From positions 1 through 14,448 of the forward strand of contig CANBSV010000067.1 in NCBI GenBank assembly GCA_947372225.1: DNA of 14,448 bases, read 5' to 3'. The translations under genes were made by a program, and so were the position numbers. Below the pieces are notes generated by a model. It did no database searches, was not told where the DNA came from, and saw only the letters and a program-made list of their open reading frames with translations. This document shows positions 1 to 8,621 of the stretch, in pieces; position 1 is the stretch's first letter; the number at the start of each line of letters is the position of its first letter. Source of the stretch: Burkholderiales bacterium (GTDB taxonomy: Bacteria > Pseudomonadota > Gammaproteobacteria > Burkholderiales > Burkholderiaceae_C).

Positions 1-218
1 ACGATCCAGGCGGCCATGCCCATCTCGACGATCATCACGCGGTTCAAGGTGCCCACCAGCAGCACGTTGGCCATGCCCACCGTCACCTGAAACAACGACA
101 GCCGCAGCAGCCGGCTCAGAGGCAGGTCGTCGGTGGCGGCATCGGCGAAGGGCAGGAATTCGGGCGCAACGTTCATCCATTGCTGAGCGCGGACCCGAAA
201 CACACTGAAGAACTTCAT
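1..218 (-). CDS. lhaA: LhaA/PucC-family light-harvesting assembly protein, N-terminal part
   Basis: Only the first 72 codons lie in the window; the gene continues past the left edge. The start ATG (216-218) overlaps the bchM stop codon as ATGA, so the two are translationally coupled. The peptide begins MKFFSVFRVRAQQWMNVAPE and after a polar stretch (about residues 20-33) enters a hydrophobic region containing LFQVTVGMANVLLVGTLNRV, which resembles the first membrane segment of the PucC/LhaA/bacteriochlorophyll-delivery family of the major facilitator type. Family members are inner-membrane proteins needed for assembly of light-harvesting complexes, LhaA for LH1. The position directly behind bchM matches the bchFNBHLM-lhaA-puh order known from purple bacteria, which favours LhaA over PucC. 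Identity of the family is fairly sure; the exact paralogue is inferred from position. Confidence 0.85.
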   Translation of the reverse strand, partial: MKFFSVFRVRAQQWMNVAPEFLPFADAATDDLPLSRLLRLSLFQVTVGMANVLLVGTLNRVMIVEMGMAAWI

Positions 219-928
219 TTGCGGAGCAGCTCCAGCGCTTGCGACGTGTAAAAACCGCTGGCGATGCGCTCCGTGCGCCCGCGCTGCCAGCCTTGCAGCG
301 TGGCGTCGGTGTCGAGCAGTCGGTGCAGCCTGGTACCGGCCACGGGCTCGATCCACGGAGCCCGATCGCTGCGCGGGAGCATGCGCCCGACGGCACGAAA
401 CACCACCAGCGCCGGGTTGCTCGGTGCATAGGTGAACAGCAAGCCCTTGCGTGTGCGCTGCGCCAGTCCGGAGATCACGCGGACCGCATCGTGCGTCTGG
501 TAGTGGATCAACGAGTCCATGCCGACCACATAGTCGAACTCGCCCAGCGCGGCATCGAGCATGTCGCCCGAGCGAAAGTCGATGCGCCCCACGCTGTGTT
601 CGCTGGTCAGCTCAGCCGGTTGCCGGTCTCGTGCCAGATCCACCAGCGTCGGAGACAGATCGATGGCCAGCACGTGCGCGCCGCGTCGCGCCGCCTCGAC
701 TGCCAGCGCGCCCGTGCCGCAGCCGGCATCGAGCACTCGCATACCACCCAGATCGGCAGGCAGCCAGTCCAGCAGCGTGTTGCGCATGCGGTCGCGCCCG
801 GCGCGTACCGTGGCGCGGATGCGGCCCACAGGTGCGTCGGAGGTCAGGCGCGCCCAGGCCTGCACCGCAGTGCGATCGAAGTAGTCCTCGATCTTGCTGC
901 GTCGTTCGGTGTAGCTGATGGTGTCCAT
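215..928 (-). CDS. bchM: Magnesium-protoporphyrin IX O-methyltransferase BchM
   Basis: This 237-residue protein transfers a methyl group from S-adenosylmethionine to the 13-propionate of Mg-protoporphyrin IX, the step after Mg chelation in bacteriochlorophyll synthesis. The SAM-binding motif I VLDAGCGTG is at residues 65-73, followed by the acidic residue D90 (AIDLSP) that typically contacts the ribose. The N-terminal part YFDRTAVQAWARLTSD (about 16-31) is characteristic of BchM. The length is near the usual 220-240 residues. It starts 28 bases after the bchL stop and its stop overlaps the lhaA start by 4 bases. No strong Shine-Dalgarno sequence is visible before the ATG at 928. The next in-frame ATG is well inside the protein (M48), so this start is the best choice. 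Confidence 0.96.
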   Translation of the reverse strand: MDTISYTERRSKIEDYFDRTAVQAWARLTSDAPVGRIRATVRAGRDRMRNTLLDWLPADLGGMRVLDAGCGTGALAVEAARRGAHVLAIDLSPTLVDLARDRQPAELTSEHSVGRIDFRSGDMLDAALGEFDYVVGMDSLIHYQTHDAVRVISGLAQRTRKGLLFTYAPSNPALVVFRAVGRMLPRSDRAPWIEPVAGTRLHRLLDTDATLQGWQRGRTERIASGFYTSQALELLRK

Positions 929-956
929 GGGGTGTCCGTTCGTGATCCGTTGGCGT

Positions 957-1880
957 TCAGTCGAAACCCAGCAGGTCGAAGATGTCGCGGTCTTTCATGG
1001 GCACGGCGCTCATTGGCTCAGTGCCCAACCAGAGTGAGGCGGCCAGGCGCATGTATTCCTTTTGCACCGCCTCGAGCTCGGGCGAGTACTCCATTTCGAA
1101 CAGCGTCGACTTCTTGAGGCGGCTGCGACGGATCACGTCGAGGTCAGGGAAATGCGCAGCGAGCTTCAGGCCGATCTGCGCGTTGTACTTGTCGATCTGG
1201 TCGGTTTCGCGGCTGCGGTTGGCGATCACGCCGCCAAGGCGAACGTTGTAGTTCTTGGCCTTGGCGCCTATGGCCTGCACGATGCGGTTCATCGCGAAGA
1301 TCGAGTCGAAATCGTTGGCGGTGACGATCAGCGCGCGGTCGGCGTGCTGCAGCGGCGCAGCAAAGCCGCCGCACACCACGTCGCCGAGCACGTCGAAGAT
1401 GACCACGTCGGTGTCTTCGAGCAGGTGGTGCTCCTTGAGCAGCTTCACGGTCTGGCCGACCACGTAGCCGCCGCAGCCCGTGCCAGCGGGCGGGCCGCCG
1501 GCTTCAACGCACATCACGCCGTTGTAGCCCGGGAACACGAAGTCCTCGACGCGCAACTCCTCGGCGTGAAAGTCCACCGTCTCGAGCACGTCGATCACGG
1601 TGGGCAGCATCTTCTTGGTCAGGGTGAAGGTCGAGTCGTGCTTGGGGTCGCAGCCGATTTGCAGCACACGCTTGCCCAGCTTGGAGAACGCGGCCGACAG
1701 GTTGCTCGAGGTGGTGCTCTTGCCGATGCCCCCCTTGCCATAGATGGCAAACACCTTGGCCGTGCCGATCTTCAGGTTGGGGTCGAGTTCGACCTGGACG
1801 CTGCCCTCGCCATCGAGGCGCAGGTTCTTGCGCACGCCTGGGTTCTTGATGTCCGGAATCGGAACGGTGGTGACGCTCAT
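957..1880 (-). CDS. bchL: Light-independent protochlorophyllide reductase, iron-sulfur ATP-binding subunit BchL
   Basis: BchL is the NifH-like ATPase of the dark-operative protochlorophyllide oxidoreductase; its homodimer passes electrons to BchN-BchB. The 307-residue protein has a Walker A loop GKGGIGKST at 48-56. C136 (in TGCGGYV) and C170 (in DVLGDVVCGG) match by context the NifH cysteines 97 and 132 that hold the [4Fe-4S] cluster between two subunits. About 40 residues precede the P-loop domain, as in other BchL proteins, where this flexible tail can shield the cluster. The frame stays open for 84 codons upstream, but that stretch lies inside bchH and reads as arginine-rich shadow; the ATG at 1880 gives the expected length and overlaps the bchH stop as ATGA. 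Like nitrogenase reductase, this enzyme is oxygen-sensitive. Confidence 0.97.
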   Translation of the reverse strand: MSVTTVPIPDIKNPGVRKNLRLDGEGSVQVELDPNLKIGTAKVFAIYGKGGIGKSTTSSNLSAAFSKLGKRVLQIGCDPKHDSTFTLTKKMLPTVIDVLETVDFHAEELRVEDFVFPGYNGVMCVEAGGPPAGTGCGGYVVGQTVKLLKEHHLLEDTDVVIFDVLGDVVCGGFAAPLQHADRALIVTANDFDSIFAMNRIVQAIGAKAKNYNVRLGGVIANRSRETDQIDKYNAQIGLKLAAHFPDLDVIRRSRLKKSTLFEMEYSPELEAVQKEYMRLAASLWLGTEPMSAVPMKDRDIFDLLGFD

Positions 1881-4800
1881 GCGGGTACTCCTTCGTAAAT
1901 GCCTTCGAGCCGGTCTTCGAGTTCTTCGCCTGCGCGGCGCAGGGCTTCGAGCGTTTGGGCATCGGGTTGCCAGTAGTTGCGCTCCGATGCCTCGATCAGA
2001 CGATTGGCCACCCGCGCGGACGCCGTGGGGTTCAGCTTGGCGAGGCGCTCGCGCATCTCGGGATCCAGCATGAATGTCTCGGTGAGCTGCTTGTAGACCC
2101 AGGGCTGGACCTGGCCGGTGGTGGCCGACCAACCCATGGTGTTGGTGACATGCACCTCGATCTGTCGCACGCCTTCATACCCGTGTTCGAGCATCCCTTC
2201 GTACCACTTGGGGTTGAGCATGCGGGTGCGCGTCTCGAGTGCCACTTGCTCGCGAAGCGTGCGCACGGCACCGTCTCCCTTGGTCTGGTCACCGATGTAC
2301 ACCGGCGGCGTGTTGCCGCCCCTGGCCACCTTGACCGCCTGTGTGATGCCACCGAGGGTGTCGAAGTAGTTGTCCACGGTGGTCACACCCAACTCGACCG
2401 AGTCGAGGTTCTGGTAGGTGAGTTGCACGTCGGCCAGCACGCTTTGCATCAACGCCGATTGCTGAACCGCGCGACCCGTGCGTCCGTAGGCAAAGCCCTT
2501 GCGGCGCGAATAGGTCTCGGCCAGTTCGCCTTCGTCGGACCAGCGGCTGCTTTCGATCAGGTTGTTCACGTTCGAGCCGTAGGCGCCTTCGGCATTGCCA
2601 TAAACGCGCAGCGAAGCGATCTCCAGCGTGCAGCCGTGCTCCTGCTGGTAGGCCAGGGCATGCCGGCGGATGTGGTTCATCTCCAGCGGTTCGTCCTCAG
2701 CCGCAGCAGCGAGGAACGCGGCCTCGGCCAGCAGCTTGATCTGCAACGGCATCAGGTCACGGAAGATGCCCGACAGCGTGATCACCACGTCCACCCGCGC
2801 ACGACCGAGTTCCGCCAGCGGGATCAGGGTGGCCCCGGCGATCCGCCCGTAACTGTCAAAGCGTGGCAGCGCGCCCATCAATGCCAGCGCCTGCGCGATG
2901 GGTGAGCCCTCGTTCTTGAGGTTGTCGCTGCCCCACAGCACGATGGCGATCGACTCGGGCAGTGGGTTGCCATCGGCGATGTGTCTATCGAGCAGCACCT
3001 GCGCCTGCTTGGCGCCATCCTTGACGGCGAAGCTGCTCGGGATGCGGAACGGGTCGAAGCCGTGAATGTTGCGTCCCGTGGGCAGCACAGCCGGCGTGCG
3101 CAGGATGTCTCCGCCCGGTGCGGGACGGATGAACCGGCCGTCAAGAGCGTGCAAAAGGCCGGCGACTTCGGTCTCTTCGGACAGGATCTTGTCCATGGCG
3201 GCGAGCTCTTTCATCATCTCGCGAGAGGCGTCGTCGTGGGCGATGCCTGCCATGTCCAGCGCATGGTCGACGCTGCGCCCGCACACCAGCGCCTCGACCG
3301 CGGCGCGGTCGATGTGCAGCCCGTGCGAGGCGTCAGCAACCGACACCAGCATGTCGACACGTTCGGCCACAGTGGCCGCCCGCCCCGTCACATGCAGGCC
3401 GTGCGGAATCAGCGTGTATTCCATCTCCAGCATCTGTTCGGACAGGCGCGTCACGCGCTGGTCCACGGCCGTTGCTGACACGTCGTCGTGAGACACCACC
3501 CACAGAGGTTCGGCTTCGGCGAGGTCAAGTTCGGCGGCTTGCGACTGGATCAGTGCGGCGAGCTCGACGCGATCTGCGCTGGTGGCATCCTTGCCACGCC
3601 AGCGTTCGATGGACGCCTTCAACTCGTTGAGTCCGCGGTAAAGACCGGCCTGGCCCACCGGTGGCGTCAGGTAGCTGACCAGGGTGGCACCCGAGCGGCG
3701 CTTGGCAATCGCGCCCTCGGAAGGGTTGTTCGATGCGTACAGATAGATGTTGGGAAGGTCATCGATCAGGCGGTCGGGCCAGCACGTGCCGCTCATGCCG
3801 CTTTGCTTGCCCGGCATGAACTCAAGCGCCCCGTGGGTCCCGAAGTGCAGAACCGCATGCGCCTTGAAGTCCTCGCGCAAGTAGCGATAGAAGGCCGAGA
3901 ACGCATGGGTGGGCGACAGGCCCTTTTCGAACAGCAGCCGCATCGGGTCGCCTTCGTAGCCAAACGCCGGCTGCACGCCGACGAGCACGTTGCCGTACTG
4001 CTTGCCCAATACGAAGATCGAACTGCCATTGCTGAGCTGTCGCCCCGGAGCCGGACCCCACTGGGCTTCGATCTCCGTCAACCAGCGTTCGCGGCGAACG
4101 TGGTCGCTGGCCGAGATCAGGGTGTGCACGTTGGCATCGGCACCGTGCTGCGCGGCATTGCCCTTGAGCACGCCATCGCGCAGGGCATCCACGCTTTCGG
4201 GCAGGTCGACGGTGTAACCCTGCGCCTTCATGGCGACCAGGGTGTGGAACATGGACTCGAACACCGACAGGTAGGCAGCCGAGCCGATGTTTCCCGCGTT
4301 GGGCGGAAAGTTGAAGATGACGATCGCCACCTTGCGCTGCGCGCGCTCGCTGCGACGCAGCGCCACCAGCTTGCTCACACGAGCGGCAAGCATGAGGGCG
4401 CGCTCCGGGCAGGTGTGCATGTCGTGTGCGACGTCGGAGGCCTTGAAGGTGCAGGCGTGATGGCAGCCTGTGCACGTGACGCCCGGGGCTCCGGGGCGAC
4501 CGCCAAAGACCATCGGGCCTGTGGCCCCGTCGAGCTCGGGGATGGCCACCATGATGGTGCTCTCCACGGGCATCAGGCCGCGGTCCGAGCCGCCCCACTG
4601 ATCGAGCGTCTGGAACTCGACCGGGTTGGCCGCGAGGTATGGCACATCCAGTTGTGCCAGCACGTCGGCGGCGGCCTTCGAGTCGTTGTAAGCCGGGCCA
4701 CCCACCAGCGAGAAGCCGGTCAGCGAGACCACCGCATCGACGGTGACTCTGCCATCCTTGACAAAGAACTGTTCAATCGCCGGACGGGAATCGAGTCCGG

Positions 4801-5683
4801 CGGCGAAGGCCGGAACCACGCGCAGGCCACGTGATTCGAGCGCGGCGATGACCCCGTCATAGTGGCCTGCGTTGTTCGACAGCAGGTACGAGCGCAGCAG
4901 CAGCACACCGACGGTTCCGCACGTCGTTGCAGCAGGCGGTTTGGGAAGCGCAGAGGCTTCTTCGGAGAAGCGCCCAGGCATGCGGGGGTGATACACGCCG
5001 ACTTCCGGGTACTCGACCGGGGCTGGAATCTTGGACAACCCGCGCAGCACGCGGCGCGGACCGTCAGCGCCGCGATCCACCACGTGACGCACCAGATTGA
5101 GCATGTTCTCGTCAGAGCCGCCCAGCCAGTACTGAAGCGTCATGAAATAGGCGCGCACGTCCTGGGCCGTGCCTGGGACGAAGCGCAGCATCTGGGGAAT
5201 ACGGCGCAGCATCTTCATCTGGGCGGCGCCACCGGTGGAGCTTTTCTCCTTGTTTCCGCGCAGCTTCTTGAGCAAAGCCATCGGCCCGCTGGCCGGCTTG
5301 GCCATGTCGAAGTTGCCCAGACGGGTGAGCTTGACCACCTCGCCGGCCGAGGCCATGCAGATCATCGCGTCGCAGTTGTCGCGGCGTGCGCGAAGGTCGT
5401 CCATCACCGGCAGGAAGTGTTCTTCGAGGAACAGCATGCCCACCACGATGATGTCGGCCTTGGCGATGTCGGCCTTGCAACGGGACAGGGCTAACGGGTT
5501 GGTCGCGTACTCCGAAGCCGCATGAAGAGACAACTCGAGACCCGGCAACTCTCGATGCAAGGCGGCCATCGCACGGTCTGCGGCGCTGGCCAGATGGGTG
5601 TCCATCGTGACCACAGCCACACGCACCGGAGTGCGCGCAGCCGAGGTGCGAGCGTCAGCTGCCGAAGTGTGCTTTTGCGTCAT
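1877..5683 (-). CDS. bchH: Magnesium chelatase subunit H BchH
   Basis: BchH is the large porphyrin-binding subunit of Mg-chelatase, which with the BchI-BchD ATPase (not in this window) inserts Mg2+ into protoporphyrin IX, the first committed step to bacteriochlorophyll. The 1268-residue protein is slightly longer than the roughly 1190-1250 of relatives. The N-terminal domain opens with RVAVVTMDTHL (about 21-31); the CobN/Mg-chelatase domain carries the family hallmark GTHGALEFMPGKQSGMSG, with G615 and H617. A cysteine cluster C404-x2-C407-x3-C411-x13-C425 lies in the middle region; an oxygen-sensitive iron-sulfur cluster has been reported for Rhodobacter capsulatus BchH, so these are candidate ligands, by inference. 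The start at 5683 lies inside the 3' end of bchB (29-base overlap in a different frame) and the stop overlaps the bchL start by 4 bases. The next ATG (M27) would cut into the conserved N terminus. Confidence 0.97.
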   Translation of the reverse strand: MTQKHTSAADARTSAARTPVRVAVVTMDTHLASAADRAMAALHRELPGLELSLHAASEYATNPLALSRCKADIAKADIIVVGMLFLEEHFLPVMDDLRARRDNCDAMICMASAGEVVKLTRLGNFDMAKPASGPMALLKKLRGNKEKSSTGGAAQMKMLRRIPQMLRFVPGTAQDVRAYFMTLQYWLGGSDENMLNLVRHVVDRGADGPRRVLRGLSKIPAPVEYPEVGVYHPRMPGRFSEEASALPKPPAATTCGTVGVLLLRSYLLSNNAGHYDGVIAALESRGLRVVPAFAAGLDSRPAIEQFFVKDGRVTVDAVVSLTGFSLVGGPAYNDSKAAADVLAQLDVPYLAANPVEFQTLDQWGGSDRGLMPVESTIMVAIPELDGATGPMVFGGRPGAPGVTCTGCHHACTFKASDVAHDMHTCPERALMLAARVSKLVALRRSERAQRKVAIVIFNFPPNAGNIGSAAYLSVFESMFHTLVAMKAQGYTVDLPESVDALRDGVLKGNAAQHGADANVHTLISASDHVRRERWLTEIEAQWGPAPGRQLSNGSSIFVLGKQYGNVLVGVQPAFGYEGDPMRLLFEKGLSPTHAFSAFYRYLREDFKAHAVLHFGTHGALEFMPGKQSGMSGTCWPDRLIDDLPNIYLYASNNPSEGAIAKRRSGATLVSYLTPPVGQAGLYRGLNELKASIERWRGKDATSADRVELAALIQSQAAELDLAEAEPLWVVSHDDVSATAVDQRVTRLSEQMLEMEYTLIPHGLHVTGRAATVAERVDMLVSVADASHGLHIDRAAVEALVCGRSVDHALDMAGIAHDDASREMMKELAAMDKILSEETEVAGLLHALDGRFIRPAPGGDILRTPAVLPTGRNIHGFDPFRIPSSFAVKDGAKQAQVLLDRHIADGNPLPESIAIVLWGSDNLKNEGSPIAQALALMGALPRFDSYGRIAGATLIPLAELGRARVDVVITLSGIFRDLMPLQIKLLAEAAFLAAAAEDEPLEMNHIRRHALAYQQEHGCTLEIASLRVYGNAEGAYGSNVNNLIESSRWSDEGELAETYSRRKGFAYGRTGRAVQQSALMQSVLADVQLTYQNLDSVELGVTTVDNYFDTLGGITQAVKVARGGNTPPVYIGDQTKGDGAVRTLREQVALETRTRMLNPKWYEGMLEHGYEGVRQIEVHVTNTMGWSATTGQVQPWVYKQLTETFMLDPEMRERLAKLNPTASARVANRLIEASERNYWQPDAQTLEALRRAGEELEDRLEGIYEGVPA

Positions 5684-7280
5684 AGAGGGTCTCTACAGTG
5701 ATCAGCGGCACGCTTCGTTCGACGGCATAGCGCTCGGTGTTGCGCTTGGCCTTGCCCCGGACGAAGAACGGGATCTTGCGCAACTCTTTTTCGGCCTCGG
5801 GAGCCCAGGTGGCGACGACGACGACGGCGGCCGGCTGTGCACTCGATGGCATGTGAATCTGCTCGGGCTCCATGGCGGTCGCGCCGGCCGCGGCACTTTG
5901 CGCTGCTGGCTCCCGGGCGGTGCGGGCATCGGCGTGACCACCCAGATGCGACGGAGCCGCATCTTCGTGGAATTCGAAGTCACCACGGAACATGCCGATC
6001 AGGTGCTCTTCCAAGCCCATCATGAGGGGGTGCACCCAGGTGTCAAAAAGCACACATGCGCCTTCGAATCCCATTTGAGGCGAATAGCGGGCAGGAAAGT
6101 CCTGCACGTGCACCGGTGCCGAAATCACCGCGCAGGGGATGCCCAGGCGTTTGGCGATGTGTCGCTCCATCTGAGTGCCCAGCACCAGCTCCGGCCGCAG
6201 CTCGGCAATGCGGGCCTCGATTTCGAGGTAGTCGTCGCTGATCAGCGCTTCGACGTCGTACAGCTTGGCCGCATCACGCACCTCGCGGGCGAATTCACGG
6301 GAGTAGGTGCCGATGCCCACCACCTTGAAGCCCATTTCCTCGCTCGCGACCCGAGCCGCCGCCACGGCATGTGTGGCGTCACCGAACACGAACACGCGCT
6401 TGTTGGTGAGGTAGGTGGAGTCCACCGATTTCGCGTACCAGGTCGCGCGTGAGTCGGCACTGGCCAGAACCGAAGTGGCGTCGACGTCGGCCAGCTTGGC
6501 CACTTCACGGATGAAGTCGCGCGTCGCGCCGGTACCGATCGGGATCGTCTTGGTGGCCGGCTGTCCGAAGGTCCGGCTCAACCACGATGCGGTGAGGGAG
6601 GCAATCTCGGGATAGAGCACCACATTGAAGTCGGCCTCGCCCATTCGAGCGAGGTCACCTGGCGTGGCGCCGAGCGGGGCGACCACGTTGATGTCGATCC
6701 CCATTTGCAGCAGCAAGGCGGTGATCTCTCGCAGGTCGTCGCGGTGGCGAAAGCCCAGCGCCGCCGGACCCAGGATGTTGCAGCGCGGACGCGCTCCGGG
6801 GGCGCGTTGAGCCTTCGGTGTGCCCGGGGTCGGTGCACTCGGCCCGGCCAAGGCACGCACCATCTGATAGAAGGTCTCCGAGGCGCCCCAGTTTTCCTTG
6901 CGCTGGTAGGAAGGGAGTTCGAGCGCGACCACCGGCACTGGCAAGTCCAGCGCCTTGCACAGGCCGCCCGGATCGTCCTGAATCAATTCGGCCGTGCACG
7001 ACGCGCCCACCATCATTGCTGCCGGCTTGAAACGCTCGTAGGCGTCACGCGCAGCGGTCTTGAACAACTCGGCCGTGTCGCCGCCCAGATCCCGGGCTTG
7101 GAAGGTGGTGTAAGTCACCGGCGGACGCTTTGGCAAGCGCTCGATCATGGTGAACAGCAAATCTGCGTAGGTGTCGCCCTGAGGTGCATGCAAGACGTAA
7201 TGCACCCCTTCCATGGCTGTGGCGATGCGCATCGCGCCAACGTGCGGCGGGCCTTCGTAGGTCCAGAGCGTCAACTGCAT
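5655..7280 (-). CDS. bchB: Light-independent protochlorophyllide reductase subunit B (BchB)
   Basis: BchB pairs with BchN in the NifDK-like catalytic component that reduces the C17-C18 double bond of protochlorophyllide. The 541-residue protein starts with the typical MQLTLWTYEGPPHVGAMRIA. D36 (in HAPQGD) sits exactly at the position of the aspartate known to be the fourth ligand of the BchNB [4Fe-4S] cluster. D287, in the WYAKSVDSTYLT motif, is the probable equivalent of the proton-donor aspartate 274 of Rhodobacter BchB. A proline/alanine-rich insert lies at about 146-165 and an alanine-rich linker at about 435-480 leads to the small C-terminal PCP-reductase domain (about 485-541, WAPEAEKELRKIPFFVRGKA). 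The gene follows bchN after 42 bases with no good ribosome binding site and runs 29 bases into bchH. Confidence 0.97.
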   Translation of the reverse strand: MQLTLWTYEGPPHVGAMRIATAMEGVHYVLHAPQGDTYADLLFTMIERLPKRPPVTYTTFQARDLGGDTAELFKTAARDAYERFKPAAMMVGASCTAELIQDDPGGLCKALDLPVPVVALELPSYQRKENWGASETFYQMVRALAGPSAPTPGTPKAQRAPGARPRCNILGPAALGFRHRDDLREITALLLQMGIDINVVAPLGATPGDLARMGEADFNVVLYPEIASLTASWLSRTFGQPATKTIPIGTGATRDFIREVAKLADVDATSVLASADSRATWYAKSVDSTYLTNKRVFVFGDATHAVAAARVASEEMGFKVVGIGTYSREFAREVRDAAKLYDVEALISDDYLEIEARIAELRPELVLGTQMERHIAKRLGIPCAVISAPVHVQDFPARYSPQMGFEGACVLFDTWVHPLMMGLEEHLIGMFRGDFEFHEDAAPSHLGGHADARTAREPAAQSAAAGATAMEPEQIHMPSSAQPAAVVVVATWAPEAEKELRKIPFFVRGKAKRNTERYAVERSVPLITVETLYDAKAHFGS

Positions 7281-7322
7281 GGTCTGGTGCTTTCTGTGCG
7301 GGTGCGGCGGCTGGGCTCGGCT

Positions 7323-8621
7323 TCAGGCGACGAGCTTCATGCGCCGAACGAGCGGTCGGGCAAAGAGCTCGGCCAGGTCAGCGGCCTGGTCGTAGCCCTG
7401 GATGGGGGTGAAGACCAGTTCGATGGCCCACTTGGTGGTCATGCCTTCGGCCTCGAGTGGGTTGGCCAGGCCGAGGCCGCACACCACGATGTCGGGTCGG
7501 ACTTCACGGCAGCGGTCGAGTTGGTTTTCGACGTGCTGGCCCTCCGACAGCAACGTGCCGGCAGGCAGCATGTCGAGCTCTTCGGCCAGGTGCTGGCGGT
7601 GCAGATAGGGCGTGCCGACCTCGACGAGATGCATGCCCAGTTCGCGGGCCAGGAATCGAGCGATCGGGATCTCGAGTTGCGAGTCGGGGAAGAAAAAGAC
7701 ACGCTTGCCGGCCAACTGAAGCCGATGCCGGGCGAGTGCGCCGGTGGCGCGTTCGCGGCCGGCCGCAGTGACTTTGTCGAAGACGCCGGCATCCACTGCG
7801 AACGCGTCAGCAGCGGCGCGCAGCCAGGCTGTGGTGCCTTCAACCCCAAGCGGGAATGGCGCGGCCAGACGTTGCGCACCGCGATCTTCCAGTGCGCGTG
7901 CCGTATCGGCCAGAAAGGGCTGAGCGAGCAGGAACTTCGTGTTCGGCCCGATCTCTGGCAGATCGTTGGCGCGACGTGGCGGGAAAAAACGTACCGCGGG
8001 TTTGTCGGTCCCAAAGCCCAATTGGGCGAACAGCCGGGTGAACTGGTCTTCGACAACGTCGGCCAGGGTACCCACCACCATCAGCGATGCAGGTGCGGTG
8101 GCCGCAGCGGCAGGCAAGCTGGGCACCAGCGCAGCCAGGCACGCGTCCTCGCCCTGAGTGAACGTGGTCTCGATGCCGCTGCCCGAGTAGTTCAGCACAC
8201 GCACATCGGGGGAAAAACGACCCGACAACCGCGACGCTGCGCGCGACAAATCAAGCTTGATGACTTCGGATGGACACGAGCCGACGAGAAACAGCATCTT
8301 GATTTCTGGTCGGCGCTCGAGCAGGCGCGTCACCACCCGGTCGAGTTCATCGTTGCAGTCGGCCAGCCCGGCCAGATCGCGCTCGTCGATGATCGCGGTG
8401 GCAAACCGGGGCTCGGCAAAGATCATCACGCCGGCTGCCGACTGGATCAGGTGAGCACAGGTGCGTGAGCCCACCACCAGAAAAAACGCATCCTGGATCT
8501 TTCGGTGCAGCCAGATGATGCCGGTCAGCCCGCAAAACACCTCGCGTTGACCGCGCTCGCGGAGCACCGGCGCTTCGCCACAGCCTGCGGTTGCCTCGCG
8601 AATGGGGATCACTGCGTTCAT
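7323..8621 (-). CDS. bchN: Light-independent protochlorophyllide reductase subunit N (BchN)
   Basis: BchN is the NifD-like partner of BchB and provides three of the four ligands of the catalytic-component [4Fe-4S] cluster. In this 432-residue protein the cysteines C30 (REVFCGLTG), C55 (GSRTCAHLI) and C116 (LVGSCPSEV) are each shifted by four from the Rhodobacter capsulatus ligands C26, C51 and C112, so all cluster ligands are present. The motif FAEPRFATAI (about 68-77) is also typical. The length fits the usual 420-430 residues. The start ATG overlaps the bchF stop as ATGA, implying translational coupling to bchF; bchB begins 42 bases downstream. Confidence 0.97.
   Translation of the reverse strand: MNAVIPIREATAGCGEAPVLRERGQREVFCGLTGIIWLHRKIQDAFFLVVGSRTCAHLIQSAAGVMIFAEPRFATAIIDERDLAGLADCNDELDRVVTRLLERRPEIKMLFLVGSCPSEVIKLDLSRAASRLSGRFSPDVRVLNYSGSGIETTFTQGEDACLAALVPSLPAAAATAPASLMVVGTLADVVEDQFTRLFAQLGFGTDKPAVRFFPPRRANDLPEIGPNTKFLLAQPFLADTARALEDRGAQRLAAPFPLGVEGTTAWLRAAADAFAVDAGVFDKVTAAGRERATGALARHRLQLAGKRVFFFPDSQLEIPIARFLARELGMHLVEVGTPYLHRQHLAEELDMLPAGTLLSEGQHVENQLDRCREVRPDIVVCGLGLANPLEAEGMTTKWAIELVFTPIQGYDQAADLAELFARPLVRRMKLVA

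Noticed and set aside
239..1117. Plus-strand open frame of 292 codons opposite bchM and the bchL end
   Set aside because: It spans two real genes and their gap on the other strand and shows shadow composition.
1881..2132. Open frame extending bchL upstream by 84 codons to an ATG at 2132
   Set aside because: It lies wholly inside the bchH 3' end, reads as arginine- and proline-rich shadow, and the ATG at 1880 gives the normal BchL N terminus with an ATGA junction.
3488..4834. Plus-strand open frame of 448 codons opposite bchH
   Set aside because: Same reasoning: a complementary shadow of the conserved BchH chelatase domain without independent support.
6705..8468. Plus-strand open frame of 587 codons opposite bchB and bchN
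   Set aside because: It is antisense to two well-conserved genes, is rich in histidine, glutamine, arginine and glycine as expected from a complementary-strand shadow in high-GC DNA, and has no recognisable domain.
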